NCBI RefSeq assembly: GCF_042453785.1
Contig: NC_091669.1
Span: 28,289,001 to 28,353,000 of the forward strand
Origin: Malus domestica
Taxonomy: Eukaryota > Streptophyta > Magnoliopsida > Rosales > Rosaceae
Direction: 5' to 3'
DNA: 64,000 nucleotides
This document shows positions 21,215 to 31,676 of the stretch, piece after piece; within the stretch, counting starts at the first letter, position 1; each line of letters opens with the position of its first letter. Made by a program: the position numbers and the translations under genes. The notes under the pieces were generated by a model. It saw only the letters and a program-made list of their open reading frames with translations. It was not told where the DNA came from and did not search any database.

Positions 21215-21616
21215 TGTTGATGCACAAAACCGAAGGTCTTGGAACAACGTAAATCCGACCATGAATCTGCAAGAAATGTAAATAACACAAGATGTATCGT
21301 GGTTCACCCCAATATTTGGGCTACGTCCACACTGATATTGTATTTCTCTGTTTGTGAGAGGATTGAGAGGGAGAGAGAGCTTCCTTATGTGAGGATGAGC
21401 TTCTCTGAATACGAGAAGGGATGTAAGGCTTTGAGAGGGTGAGGGTCAGGCCTAAGGATTGGCCTCTCTCATTGAGGAGAGTGAGGAGTCCTTTTATAGA
21501 ATAAGGGCTCCTCACTTCTTACATATTTGCCCCTTCCTTTATTACATAATTACATTTGAGTCTCCCGAGTATTTATACGAGATCTAAATACGTAGGCCCT
21601 AAGTATGGTACAAACA
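21215..21616 (-). repeat. 5' LTR of the gene-fragment-carrying element
   Basis: On the minus strand it starts TGTTTGTACCATACTTAGG and ends TTTTGTGCATCAACA (402 bp), followed by TTTGGCGTCGTATGTGGG. The ends resemble the LTRs at 62357-62871 and 42426-43010, placing it in the same broad family. The right flank TATGT (21617-21621) is the presumptive TSD. Confidence 0.8.
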
Positions 21617-21639
21617 TATGTAAAAAGAAAAAACATATC

Positions 21640-22245
21640 TTGTACCTGGATAAAATGATGATCTTCAATTAGATAACCAATGGCAACCTCACGTAGGTCA
21701 GTATCACTTGATTGAGTTGATGACTCTAAAGAGTATGGAAGAAACGTAATGCATTGTGTCATGCTCAAGTGCATTAAAACCACGTTATAACATGTAGCAA
21801 TTATATGCCCCATATCTGGCATGGTCAACCAACTATACTTTGGTGCAAAACCATCTTCAAAATAATCAAGTGCTCGCTCAATCTTCGCATACCTGTAGTT
21901 CCCTACAAAACACTCATGAAAAAGAGAAGGCATTTGACGTAGTTAATGTAGTAAATCTCTTCGTACCTTACGCCATCCATTATCAATCCCTAACGTCATA
22001 GATATGACTTTGTATCCACAGTTTTCATCAGGATTAACATCAGTTTGACCAGTGATATATGTCATGATAGCCTCAGGGAATTCTTCTCTATATATCTATG
22101 TCGGCAAGGAATCAATAAATTCAGAAGGTGCATAAATCCAGTATGACATAAAGAAAATAATGAAAAAAAAATGAACGTTAGTTTCTTCAAAGTAATGAAG
22201 GAAAGCTTTATTGTATTTCAAGAGATGCTCAAATTTTTACCTACC
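21640..22245 (-). pseudogene. OTU-like protease domain exon of the MULE gene
   Basis: The minus strand reads VNPDENCGYKVISMTLGID, NGWRKVR, a stop, HECFVGNYRYAKIERALDYF, PKYSWLTMPDMGHIIATCYN, VVLMHLSMTQCITFLPYSLE and HFIQ. NPDENCGY corresponds to the OTU nucleophile motif (D-x-x-C) and HFIQV to the C-terminal His strand. This domain is known as the C-terminal part of some plant FAR1/MULE transposases. In-frame stops make it a pseudogene. Upstream coding continues at 30064 across the LINE; downstream at 8298 across the LTR element. Confidence 0.7.
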
Positions 22246-22261
22246 TTAAATTGTTTACGTT
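22246..22261 (+). repeat. Left 16-bp target duplication of the LINE
   Basis: TTAAATTGTTTACGTT, repeated exactly at 30048-30063. Confidence 0.9.
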
Positions 22262-25200
22262 AACTCCGCCGTGTAAGTTTATCTTATATTGCCGGTCCCA
22301 AGCCCGGATAAAGGAGGAGGGGGAGGGCGTCAGGTAGTCGACAGCCGGCACTCCATGATCACGTCGAATCCTTATGAAAATGAATCCAGAACGAAATCGC
22401 GCTAAAGCTAGGGCGTCACCCGTAAGTGGCGCGCTGTGTGGCCCGAGCACAGTGATAAGTGAGCAAGGGTCGCTGTATCTCCATCGGCACCCGGATGCAG
22501 TGTTAAATGAGCAAGGGGGCTATAGAAACTTCTTTTCGAACGACTCCACTCAAAGTTGTTTGGGAGCATATGCTCCTATCAACTTTACACGGGACACACA
22601 AAAGAAGTACTTTGATCCTATTAGACGGGGAAGGGTGAAGAAGCTAGGACAGAAGGGTAGAGTTCAAGAGAGCAAAATGCGTTTAGGAACGTGGAATATA
22701 GGAACCTTGACGGGAAAATCTATGGAAGTAGTAGAAGTTATGGTGAGGAGAAAGATAAATATTATGTGCCTACAAGAAACTAAGTGGGTTGGTCGTAAGG
22801 CAAAAGATCTAGAAAACGCAGGGTTTAAACTATGGTATTCGGGCACAAATAGAATGAGAAACGGTGTTGGCATCATCGTGGACAAGACCTTGACACAAGA
22901 TGTTGTAGATGTCAAGAGGGTAGGAGATAGAATCATGGCAATCAAGATTGTAATAGGACAAGAACTTATCAATGTGATTAGTGCGTACGCACCTCAAGTA
23001 GGGTTGGATACGAGTTCGAAGGAGAAATTTTGGGAAGACCTTGGAGACTTGGTGCAAGGAATTGCTCAGACGGAGAAGTTATTTATAGGAGGAGATTTAA
23101 ATGGACACGTGGGCAGGGAGACAGGCAACTATGGAGGTTTTCATGGTGGCCATGGTTTTGGGGAGAGAAACGAGGATGGGGAAGCTATCTTGGATTTTGC
23201 AATGGCATATGATCTCTTCTTAGCCAACACCTTCTTTAAGAAGAGAGAAGAACATGTGATCACCTACAAGAGTGGGTCGTCAAAAACACAAATAGATTTT
23301 CTTCTAATGAGGAAAGGGGATCGTATAACTTGTAAGGATTGCAAAGTTATACCAGGAGAGAGCGTGGCTAATCAACATCGCTTGTTGGTGATGGATGTAC
23401 ATATCAAAAGAGTGAGAAAAAAGAACAAGACTTGGAAGTGCCCAAGGACTAGATGGTGGAATCTAAAAGAAGAAAAACAAGCCATTTTCAAAGAGAAAGT
23501 AATCACCCAGTGTGTGTGGGATAGAAAGGGGGAAGCTAACCAAATGTGGGATTACATGGCTAGTTGTATCCGAAAAGTAGCAAAAGAGGTATTAGGAGAG
23601 TCCAAGGGCTTTGCCCCACACCAAAAGGAATCTTGGTGGTGGAATGAGGAGGTACAAACAAAGGTGAAGGCTAAGAAGGAATATTGTAAAGCCTTATACA
23701 AGGATAGGACCGATGAAAATGGTGAAAGGTATAGAAAAGCGAAGCAAGAGGCGAAGAAAGCTGTGAGAGAAGCTAAGTTAGCGGCTTATGACGATATGTA
23801 TAAGCGACTAGATACCAAAGAAGGAGAGTTGGATATCTATAAACTAGCTAGAGCAAGGGAAAAGAAGACAAGGGACCTAAACCAAGTGAGGTGCATCAAG
23901 GATGAGGATGGAAAGGTTCTTGCTACAGAGAACGCGGTTAAAGACAGATGGAAATGTTATTTTCATAATCTTTTCAATGAAGGACATGAAATGAGTGCTT
24001 CTTTAGGGGAGTTGAGTAACTCAGAAGAGTGTAGAAATTACTCTTTTTATCGTAGAATCCGGAAGGAAGAAGTGGTTGTAGCTTTTAAGAAGATGAAGCA
24101 TAGAAAAGCAGTAGGCCCAGACGATATACCAATCGAAGTGTGGAAAGTTTTGGGAGAAACAGGTATAACATGGCTCACTGACCTTTTCAATAGGATTTTG
24201 AAAACGAAGAAGATGCCAAATGAGTGGCGAATGAGCACTTTGGTGCCTATCTACAAGAATAAGGGCGATGTACAAAATTGCATGAACTATAGGGGTATTA
24301 AGCTAATGAGTCATACAATGAAGCTCTGGGAGAGAGTCATTGAGCATAGATTGAGGCAAGAGACACGGGTTTCGGAAAACCAATTCGGGTTCATGCCAGG
24401 GCGCTCAACCATGGAGGCAATCTATCTCTTACGAAGATTGATGGAAAGATATAGAGATGGGAAAAAGGATTTACACATGGTCTTTATAGATTTGGAAAAA
24501 AACGTATGATAGGGTCCCAAGAGACATTCTTTGGAGGATTTTAGAGAAGAAAGGAGTACGAGTAGCATATATCCAAGCTATACAGGATATGTATGAAGGA
24601 GCAAAGACTGCCGTAAGAACTCATGAAGGACAAACCGAAAGCTTTCCCATAACTGTAGGATTACATCAAGGCTCATCCTTAAGTCCTTACCTTTTTGCGT
24701 TGGTAATGGATGAGTTAACAGGACATATTCAATATGATATTCCTTGGTGTATGCTTTTCGCAGACGATATAGTGTTGATAGATGAAACTCAGGAAGGGGT
24801 AAATGCAAAGCTTAACCTTTGGAGAGAAGTGTTGGAATCTAAAGGTCTTCGCCTAAGCCGATCAAAGACAGTATATATGAAGTGCAAGTTCAGTGCAAAT
24901 GGAGGCCAAAACGAGTTAGGGGTGATGATCGGAGATCAAGAAATACCAAAGAGCGACCGTTTTCGTTACCTAGGATCTATCTTGCAAAAGAACGGAGAAT
25001 TAGATGGAGATCTCAACCATAGAATACAAGCTGGATGGATGAAGTGGAAGAGTGCATCCGGCGTGTTGTGTGACCGCCGTATGCCACTGAAGCTCAAGGG
25101 AAAATTTTATAGAACGGCAATAAGGTCGGCGATGCTGTATGGCACAGAATGTTGGGCGGTGAAGCATCAACACGTACACAAAATGGGTGTAGCGGAGATG

Positions 25201-25533
25201 AGGATGCTTCGTTGGATGTGTGGGCACACGAGAAAGGATAAGATTAGAAATGAGGATATTCGGGGTAAAGTAGGAGTAGCCGAAATTGAAGGAAAGATGA
25301 GAGAAAATCGGTTACGGTGGTTTGGACATGTGCAAAGAAGGCCTACTGACGCTCCGATTAGAAGATGCGACTATGGGACAGAGGTTCAGGGCCGAAGGGG
25401 TAGAGGAAGACCTAGGAAAACTTTGGAAGAGACCCTAAGAAAAGACTTAGAGTACTTGGATCTAACGGAGGACATGACACAGGACAGAACACAATGGCGT
25501 TCTAAGATTCATATAGCCGATCCCACTCAGTGA
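22262..25533 (+). mobile_element. RTE-type LINE, 5' and coding part (copy A)
   Basis: It starts with the GC-rich plant-RTE leader (AACTCCGCCGTGTAAG) immediately after the TSD. The frame at 22374-24509 holds an apurinic-type endonuclease (MRLGTWNIGTL, CLQETKWVG, ISAYAPQ, GGDLNGHVG, IDFLLMR, NQHRLLV) and the start of the RT (GPDDIPIEVWK, YRGIKLMSH, GFMPGRS). One extra A in the run at 24495-24502 shifts the frame; the RT then continues at 24589-25533 ([26 protein letters not shown]). Otherwise nearly intact. After CCCACTCAGTG (25533) foreign sequence begins. Confidence 0.88.
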
Positions 25534-25793
25534 CTTGGATTTTCCAAGTCTCCAACCGAGAAGTTTTCCTCACTCGGGAAATTAAGGGAACACTACCTCA
25601 ACCTACATGCTCCACTCACAAAGCTTCAACATACAAGCTTCAACAAAAGAAAATTCAAAGAACTTAGCGAAGAAGGCTTTGGTGTATTTAACACAATACG
25701 TTGAAATGAAGGAAAACTTATTTATTGATATCCCCGATAAGTTACAAATATGTACATATACTTGAGTCAAAATAAACAAACAAGAGGGAGCAT

Positions 25794-26468
25794 TCACAAA
25801 GGTTGCTTAGGAGAAGTCTCAGCAGTCGGTAGAGCCCCAGAAAGAGAAGGCACCGGAGGGGGATCATTCGGAGCCTCAGTACTGGACAAAACCCTAGAAG
25901 GAGGAGGCATCAGAGGTTGATCATTTGGAGCTTCATTACGCGGTACAGCCCCAGAAGACGAAGGCAATAAATGCCTTTGGAACAAACCCACAAATCTCTG
26001 ATGATCAAGTAAAACCTGACCATCAGATTCCTTCATCTGGTCAAGCTTCATCTTCATGTTTGTAGCATAGTCATGTGCGAGCCGGTGCAACTGTTTATTC
26101 TCATGCTTGAGCCCTCTAATATCCTGTTTGAGACTCATCACTTCAGCCGCCAATGATTCAACTTGGCGGGTTCGAGCAAATAGGCGTTGGGCCATATTAG
26201 ACACAGAACCTGCACACTGAACACTGAGAGCCAGAGAATCCTTAACAGCCAACTCATCAGACCGTTTGGAAAGTAGTCTGTTATCTTTGGGAGTGAGAAG
26301 GTTCCTGGCCACTACCGCAGCGGTCATATCATTCTTCATCACGGAATCCCCAACGGTAAGAGGACCAGTAGGGGAGACGAATGATGGGCGCCATATGTTG
26401 TCTGGAGAAGGCGGGGCTGCCTCTTCAACAAGGTTCAAGTCAAAACGACGGTCGGAGGGGCCAGACAT
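25794..26468 (-). CDS. Antisense ORF B carried by LTR element (224 aa, unknown)
   Basis: Homologue of the 208-aa ORF at 15076. The same start MSGPSDRRFDLN is used; an ATG two codons upstream (26474) is also in frame. It shares AAPPSPDNIWRPSF, GPLTVGDS, NDMTAAVVARNLLTP, the central SVQCAGSVSNMAQRL and the coiled coil, then has a longer Pro/Ser-rich tail with SEAP/NEAP-type repeats. It is open throughout and antisense to the LTR downstream (28975). The first 165 residues differ from ORF A mostly by conservative changes (I/V/L, K/R, D/E), which hints at selection on the protein. Function unknown. Confidence 0.65.
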   Translation of the reverse strand: MSGPSDRRFDLNLVEEAAPPSPDNIWRPSFVSPTGPLTVGDSVMKNDMTAAVVARNLLTPKDNRLLSKRSDELAVKDSLALSVQCAGSVSNMAQRLFARTRQVESLAAEVMSLKQDIRGLKHENKQLHRLAHDYATNMKMKLDQMKESDGQVLLDHQRFVGLFQRHLLPSSSGAVPRNEAPNDQPLMPPPSRVLSSTEAPNDPPPVPSLSGALPTAETSPKQPL

Positions 26469-26580
26469 TTTCAAAGGTGTTGAAGAGAGAAAAGGTCGGA
26501 CAAATCAAGATCTTAGAAGTGCAAGAATGGAGCTTCTACTGGTGGATATTCAAGTGTGATTTGGAACTTAATGTCAGCCC

Positions 26581-26590
26581 CTATAAAAAT
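26581..26590 (-). promoter_or_regulatory. TATA-like box before antisense ORF B
   Basis: On the minus strand ATTTTTATAG, about 113 bp before the ORF start, in the same relative place as in copy A. Confidence 0.4.
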
Positions 26591-26605
26591 CTGCACTCGA
26601 CGAAG

Positions 26606-26845
26606 CTTCAGAAATCGAAGAGGCGCCTGCTCAGAAATCGAAGAGGCGTTTGCTTTCTCAAAAGCTGGGCTGCTCAGAGACCACGAGGGTCGATCTCAGA
26701 AATCGAAGAGGCGTTTGCTTTCTCAAAAGCTGGGCTGCTCAAAGACCACGAAGGCCGATCTCAGAAATCGAAGAGGCTTGCTTTCTCAAAAGCTGGGCTG
26801 CTTAGAGACCACGAGGGCCGATCTCAGAAATCGAAGAGGCACCTA
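26606..26845 (+). repeat. Tandem array, about 60-bp unit (CAGAAATCGAAGAGGC)
   Basis: About four imperfect units, each with ATCTCAGAAATCGAAGAGGC, TTTCTCAAAAGCTGGGCTGC and GACCACGAGG. It lies directly upstream of ORF B's TATA box. Similar CTTTTGAGAAAG words occur upstream of ORF A. Confidence 0.85.
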
Positions 26846-27169
26846 CTTTTCCAGTCTTGTCAGCACCTGTCACACGCACATTCAGCTTTACGGAAATTAT
26901 GGGCATTCTGTCGAAGATTTCTGGCGAAGTAGAAAACACATGAATCGTACTGTTCAATCACCCACTTCCCACACGCAACAGTAACTCATGGGTACCACAG
27001 ATAACTTTACCAAAGTTCTCTGACAAAGTTGAGACACGTGAAGCTTGCAGCTCCCGCTACATCGCTCTGACCAAGAAGGGTAAAAGAATTGCAAAGAAAC
27101 AACACTAACAAAGTTTAGACACATAAATTTTGAAGGTCTAGCTACCATATTATTACCCACAAGGGTAAA

Positions 27170-27960
27170 GGAACAGTACCACTGTTGGATAATTGGAAAG
27201 TCCCGGTGTGTCAACCTCTATGCTTCGTGGCAAGGTAGACTAGCAAACATGCCCAACCTTTACTCACATTCGAGAAAACACTCCCAACAGGATTGCTTGC
27301 TCCAAAATCGAAGAGGCACCGCCCTCCGAATCTCGAAAGCCAGACTTCCAACATGATTACTTTCTTAAAAATCGAAGAGAGGGTAAAGGAACAGTACCAC
27401 TGCTGGATAATTGGAAAGTCCCTGTGTGTCAACCTTTGTGCTTCGTGGCAAGGTAGACTAGCAAATATGCCCAACCTTTACTCACATTCGAGAAAACACT
27501 CCCAACAAGATTGCTTGCTCCAAAATCGAAGAGGCACCGCCCTCCGAATCTCGAGAGCCAGACTCCTAACATGATTACTTTCTCAAAAATCGAAGAGAGG
27601 GTAAAGGAACATTACCACTGCTGGATAATTGGAAAGTCCCTGTGTGTCAACCTCTGTGCTTCGTGGCAAGGTAGACTAGCAAACATGCCCAACCTTTACT
27701 CACATTCGAGAAAACACTCTCAACAAGATTGCTTGCTCCAAAATCGAAGAGGCACCGCCCTTCGAATCTCGAGAGCCAGACTCCCAACATGATTACTTTC
27801 TCAAAAATCGAAGAGACACCGCTCTCCGAATCTCGAGAGCCAAACCCCGAGCAGGATTGCTTTCTCAAAAATCGAAGAGGCATCGTTCCCCGAATCTCGA
27901 GAGCCAGATCCCCGACAGGAGTGCTTGTTCGAAAACCGAAGAGGCACCACTTTCCCAACT
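27170..27960 (+). repeat. Tandem array with 218-bp unit and shorter derived units
   Basis: Units begin at about 27170, 27388 and 27606 (218-bp period; AAGGAACAGTACCACTG, CTTCGTGGCAAGGTAGACTA, AAATCGAAGAGGCACCGCCC). 27799-27960 has shorter units sharing CGAATCTCGAGAGCCAGA. The short frames that recur at 218-bp spacing are by-products of the repeat. Confidence 0.88.
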
Positions 27961-28974
27961 TCAAAAGCTGGATCTCCTTGGATAAAGCTTGTCTGTAATC
28001 TTCACACGCAACATTAGCTTTCCAGATACCACAGACCACTTTTTCAAAGTGCTCTGACAGAGTTAAAACATGTGAAGCTGGCAGCTCCCACTACCGTGCT
28101 ATGACCAAGCAGGGTAAAGGAATAGCATTATTACTTGATGTTAGGGAGACTCCTATATATGTCGACCTCCATCCCTAACGGACAGGCAGACCTGCAAAAA
28201 TGCTTAACCCTTTCTCTTATCTGAGAGGGCACTTCCAACGAAGCCTTTCGAAATATTCAGCTTTCTTTCCCCCCGATAATACCTCTGTAAACAAGCTATA
28301 CTAGAGCAAGAATATCTCATATCATCAGGGTTAAAAGCAAGAGTATCCCATATCATGCTTTTTCCCTGTCTTTTCCTTTGGCCTTGTTCTTACCTGCAAG
28401 ACAATGAGAAAGAGAGCAATCAGTCAGCACTTGGAATCAAGCTTCTAGCCAGGAACTGACTGCCTGGAACCCCTTACCTGATTACTTACCTGGCATTGCT
28501 CTCGAGTACTCATCTTCAACATCTTATGCTTCCAGGGAAGATATCGCATCTGCCTGAGGAACAGATAGGGCAAGTGAGAAGGATACAAGGAAGCATGTGG
28601 AGACAAGCGTAACAGCACACGTGCCGATACATCCACTACTCTGTCAAAAGCAAAAGTATCCCATATCAGCAGGGTCGAACGTACTCTAGATTTGATGGAC
28701 TTGTTTTGACCCTCAAATTCTTCAGTCGGCCTTATACTCTGGAGGAAACCAGAAAACCCTCCAGCCCGGTTCAAGAATAAGCCTGTGGAAAGTTACTTCT
28801 TCAAAAGCAAAAGTATCCCATATCATCTCTTCTCATTTTTCTTCTCTTTATCCTTCATGCTGCCTGCAAGATAGGGAGAATGTGAACAATCAGCCGGAGC
28901 TCTGATTGCTTACCTTGTCTGTCACATCTTTCAGTAGATCCCCTAGCCCGGCGACTTGGGGGACTCCTACTACA

Positions 28975-29437
28975 TGGTTTGTATCGCGCTTGACCAAGCC
29001 TGAAACTACAAGTAAGCTTCAAGTGAAATTGATACATTACCTTGTGCATCTCCACCAGTTACAGATACCACCCCTGGATGGAGGAAGAGTACTTCTAGAG
29101 AAGATGCCACATATACCTATGAGACAGATAAGGCAAGTCAAGACGATACCACACTCCGGTACTTAGAAGTTTCGTGGTTACGAGATCATTCTCCCACAAT
29201 ATTTCCTAATGTCATTTGTACTAAATCATTCACTTGTACTCACTAAAAGAGAGCTCACTAAAGGAGAGCTTGAACCTATGTACTTGTGTAAACCCTTCAC
29301 AATTAATGAGAACTCCTCTATTCCGTGGACGTAGCCAATCTGGGTGAACCACGTACATCTTGTGTTTGCTTTCCTATCTCTATCCATTTATATACTTATC
29401 CACACTAATGACTGGAGCAATCTAGCGAAGATCACAA
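28975..29437 (+). repeat. 3' LTR, truncated at its U5 end
   Basis: It starts TGGTTTGTATCGCGCTTGACC after a purine tract. It shares CACAATATTTCCTAATGTCA, GAGAGCTTGAACCTATGTAC and CCAATCTGGGTGAACCACG with the LTR at 62357-62871. It stops at ATCACAAA, where LINE sequence begins. Confidence 0.75.
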
Positions 29438-30047
29438 AAAGTAACCGTTTTCGCTACCTAGGATCTATCTTGCAAGAGAACGGAGAATTAGATGGAGATC
29501 TCAACCATAGAATACAAGCTGGATGGATGAGGTGTAAGAGTGCATCTGGCGTGTTGTGTGACCGTCGTAGGCCACTGAAGCTTAAGGGAAAATTTTATAG
29601 GACGGCAATAAGGCCAGCGATGTTGTATGGCACAGAATGTTGGGCGGTGAAGCATAAACACGTACACAAAATGGGTGTAGCGGAGATGAGGATGCTCCGT
29701 GGGATGTATGGGCACACGAGAAATGATAAGATTGGGAATGAGGATATCCGAGGTAAAGTAGGAGTAGCCAAAATTGAAGGAAATATGAGAGAAAATCGGT
29801 TCCGGTGGTTCGGACATGTGCAAAGAAGGCCTACTGACGCTCCGGTTCGAAAATGTGACTACGGGACAGAGGTTCAGGGCCGAAGGGGTAGAGGAAGACC
29901 TAGGAAAACTTTGGAAGAGACCCTAAGACAAGACTTGAGTACTTGGATCTAACGGAGGACATGACACAAAACCGAGCGCAATGGCGTTCTAGGATTCATA
30001 TAGCCGACCCCACTTAGTGGGAAAAGGCTTTGTTGTTGTTGTTGTTG
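29438..30047 (+). mobile_element. RTE-type LINE, 3' part (copy B)
   Basis: Matches 24955-25533 at about 90-95% by eye ([49 protein letters not shown]) and then carries the true LINE 3' end, CCCACTTAGTGGGAAAAGG with a (TTG)n tail, followed by the 16-bp TSD. So the last ~575 bp of the coding region are present twice in this LINE locus. Confidence 0.88.
30030..30047 (+). repeat. (TTG)n LINE tail
   Basis: TTGTTGTTGTTGTTGTT-type tail, characteristic of plant RTE elements, directly before the TSD copy at 30048-30063. Confidence 0.85.
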
Positions 30048-30063
30048 TTAAATTGTTTACGTT

Positions 30064-30732
30064 GTGGCAATATATTAGTCTCAAGTGTTTGAATGTCATA
30101 ACTCAATTGATCAAGGACAATGTCGGCATTCACGATTGGTGATGTGGCAGCAAAATTCATCTTTTGTTTCTTTTTTGGTAGGGTAATGACATTCTCTTTT
30201 TGTTTCTTGTTTGATGGCGCTATGACATTTTCCTTTTGCTTCTTTTTTCTTCGTGAGACAGTGCTAACACTCGCCATTGTACTAGTAACTGGTGTTTGGC
30301 AATCAAATCCAGATTCAGATTGGGCAAGTTCAGCCTCTGTAATCTTAAATGCTAATGGGAAACGCCGAGTAAAATTATCGACTTTGCATGGTCGCCCTTT
30401 TGTCTTAATCTTTTCTTTTGGAGCATTAAGTGAAGTTGTATTTGAGTTCATTAGCTCTTCAATTTTCATCTCGAGCTCTCTTTTCTTATCATCATCTTGT
30501 TTTTCATACCACATATTAAATCTTCTACTCGTGATTTTTCCGGAGGAACTAGTTGTTCACTACTATTTGGCACATTGATAAAATCTAATTTTCTCCAATG
30601 CGGATGAAGAGCATCAAGTGGGACCGGCTTACCAAGCCTTCTATACTCTGCAATCTCGTGTGTACACGACAACTTATGAGTTTGGCAAATGGTGCAACCA
30701 CAAGATACAACAATCACCCTTTCTTTTTCCAA
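30064..30732 (-). pseudogene. SWIM zinc finger and basic tail of the MULE gene
   Basis: The minus strand reads VVSCGCTICQTHKLSCTHEI and AEYRRLGKPVPLDALHPHW, a SWIM-type finger (C-x-C ... C-x-H) as in FAR1/FHY3-like MULE proteins. A frameshift near 30510 is followed by MWYEKQDDDKKRELEMKIEE, NSNTTSLNAP, TKGRPCK and a lysine-rich stretch (KKKQKEN repeated). The reading continues on the other side of the LINE at 22245. Confidence 0.75.
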
Positions 30733-31676
30733 CCTGTTATTAAAAGAAATACAATATAATTTAAGTTACCTTGAAATACAATATAGTTTAAATGGCTAAA
30801 CAATAATAATGTAAATGCAAGGCAAACCTAAACTACCTTTTGGACTCAGAGACAATTAAGTTCAAGGCATGGGTAGAAACAAAACCTAGTAGTCGTTGCA
30901 ACTCAAGTTTCTTGAATTTGTGTTGAACAAAATATCGACTTTTTTCAAAAAATGTTTTAACCTCTGTATGATGCAACTCCAACAAAGAGTGTATATGTAC
31001 CTACGACGTCTCAAAGTTAAGTTGACTGGAGCGATGTTGTCGCTTTAACTTTGCATGTGCACTTTCTGCCCTGTTTATAACAATACGTGAGTAAGCATAA
31101 ACTATATATAGAATTAAAAATACAAAAGCTAAAAAGTTAAAAAGCAGCGTGTTGGGTCACTTGAATAGCATCCTCTGAGTGCGGAATCATTGGTAAGCCC
31201 TATTCGAAAGCATTTTTCTACATCTTAATTAGTTAGTCTTCTCATACTTGAAACAAATCTGTTGGAATAATCTAATAAGTCCAGATTTTCTCAAAGGTCC
31301 TTTGCTTTTCCCAATTCTTTTTGTTACGCAAAATTGTACAGGTTCCACGATAATAATTATTGAAAATCTTTCTTAAGAACACAATTATCTATCATACTTT
31401 AGCATATTCTAGTATACAACACAGCTATGATAATAGTGTTATGAAAAAGTAAGGAGAAATATACATGTTTGAGGTTGTAGTACCAAGATGCATACAATTA
31501 TCTATCCACGTGCTTATGAACTTATTCTTATATGGAATTAACCAATTGTTTCATATGTACTCAAGACCATCATCATAATTACTGAACTTAGATTCCATTT
31601 CTTGCAAAGAACGCTGATACTCCTCTTTTGTTTCCGAACTCACAAGGCAATTCCAATCTCTATTAAATTTATTCCA
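30733..31676 (-). pseudogene. Decayed middle part of the MULE gene
   Basis: Between the catalytic and SWIM segments. AT-rich with many stops; scattered fragments only, no clean frame. Probably the helical linker exons and introns. Confidence 0.4.

Larger units (their letters stand above)
8308..21616 (-). mobile_element. Non-autonomous LTR retroelement carrying host-gene fragments
   Basis: Minus-strand element. The 5' LTR is 21215-21616, followed by a primer-site-like TTTGGCGTCGTATGTGGG. The interior is 18182-21214 plus 8539-9808, and a truncated 3' LTR lies at about 8308-8538, preceded by CTTGGGGGACTAC. No gag or pol domain is recognisable. The interior holds tandem-repeat arrays (8748-9110, 9270-9720, and a 65-bp array split by the nested element) plus fragments of AUG7, a DUF21/CNNM gene and SINAT, all on the element's own strand. 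It is inserted in the MULE gene. Confidence 0.72.
25534..28974 (+). mobile_element. Interior of an LTR element lying between LINE pieces
   Basis: A plus-strand LTR element interior without gag or pol. It contains antisense ORF B (25794-26468), two tandem-repeat blocks (26600-26840 and 27170-27960) and repeated AAAAGCAAGAGTATCCCATATCA-type segments (28330-28830). It ends with a purine-rich CGACTTGGGGGACTCC tract before the LTR at 28975. 28400-28560 is the inverted counterpart of 13940-14170. Confidence 0.55.

Noticed and set aside
22374..22680. Treating the LINE leader as a separate host gene
   Set aside because: The sequence is the conserved plant RTE 5' region and sits directly next to the LINE TSD.
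27170..27960. CRISPR-like regular repeats
   Set aside because: Units are contiguous tandem repeats without unique spacers, in a plant nuclear context.
27293..27998. Three near-identical ~90-aa frames spaced 218 bp
   Set aside because: A by-product of the 218-bp tandem repeat. The frames have no conserved domain and cross repeat junctions.
29438..30047. Independent 5'-truncated LINE inserted in the LTR
   Set aside because: Its 3' tail is flanked by the MULE target sequence that also flanks copy A, not by LTR sequence, so it is not a separate simple insertion.
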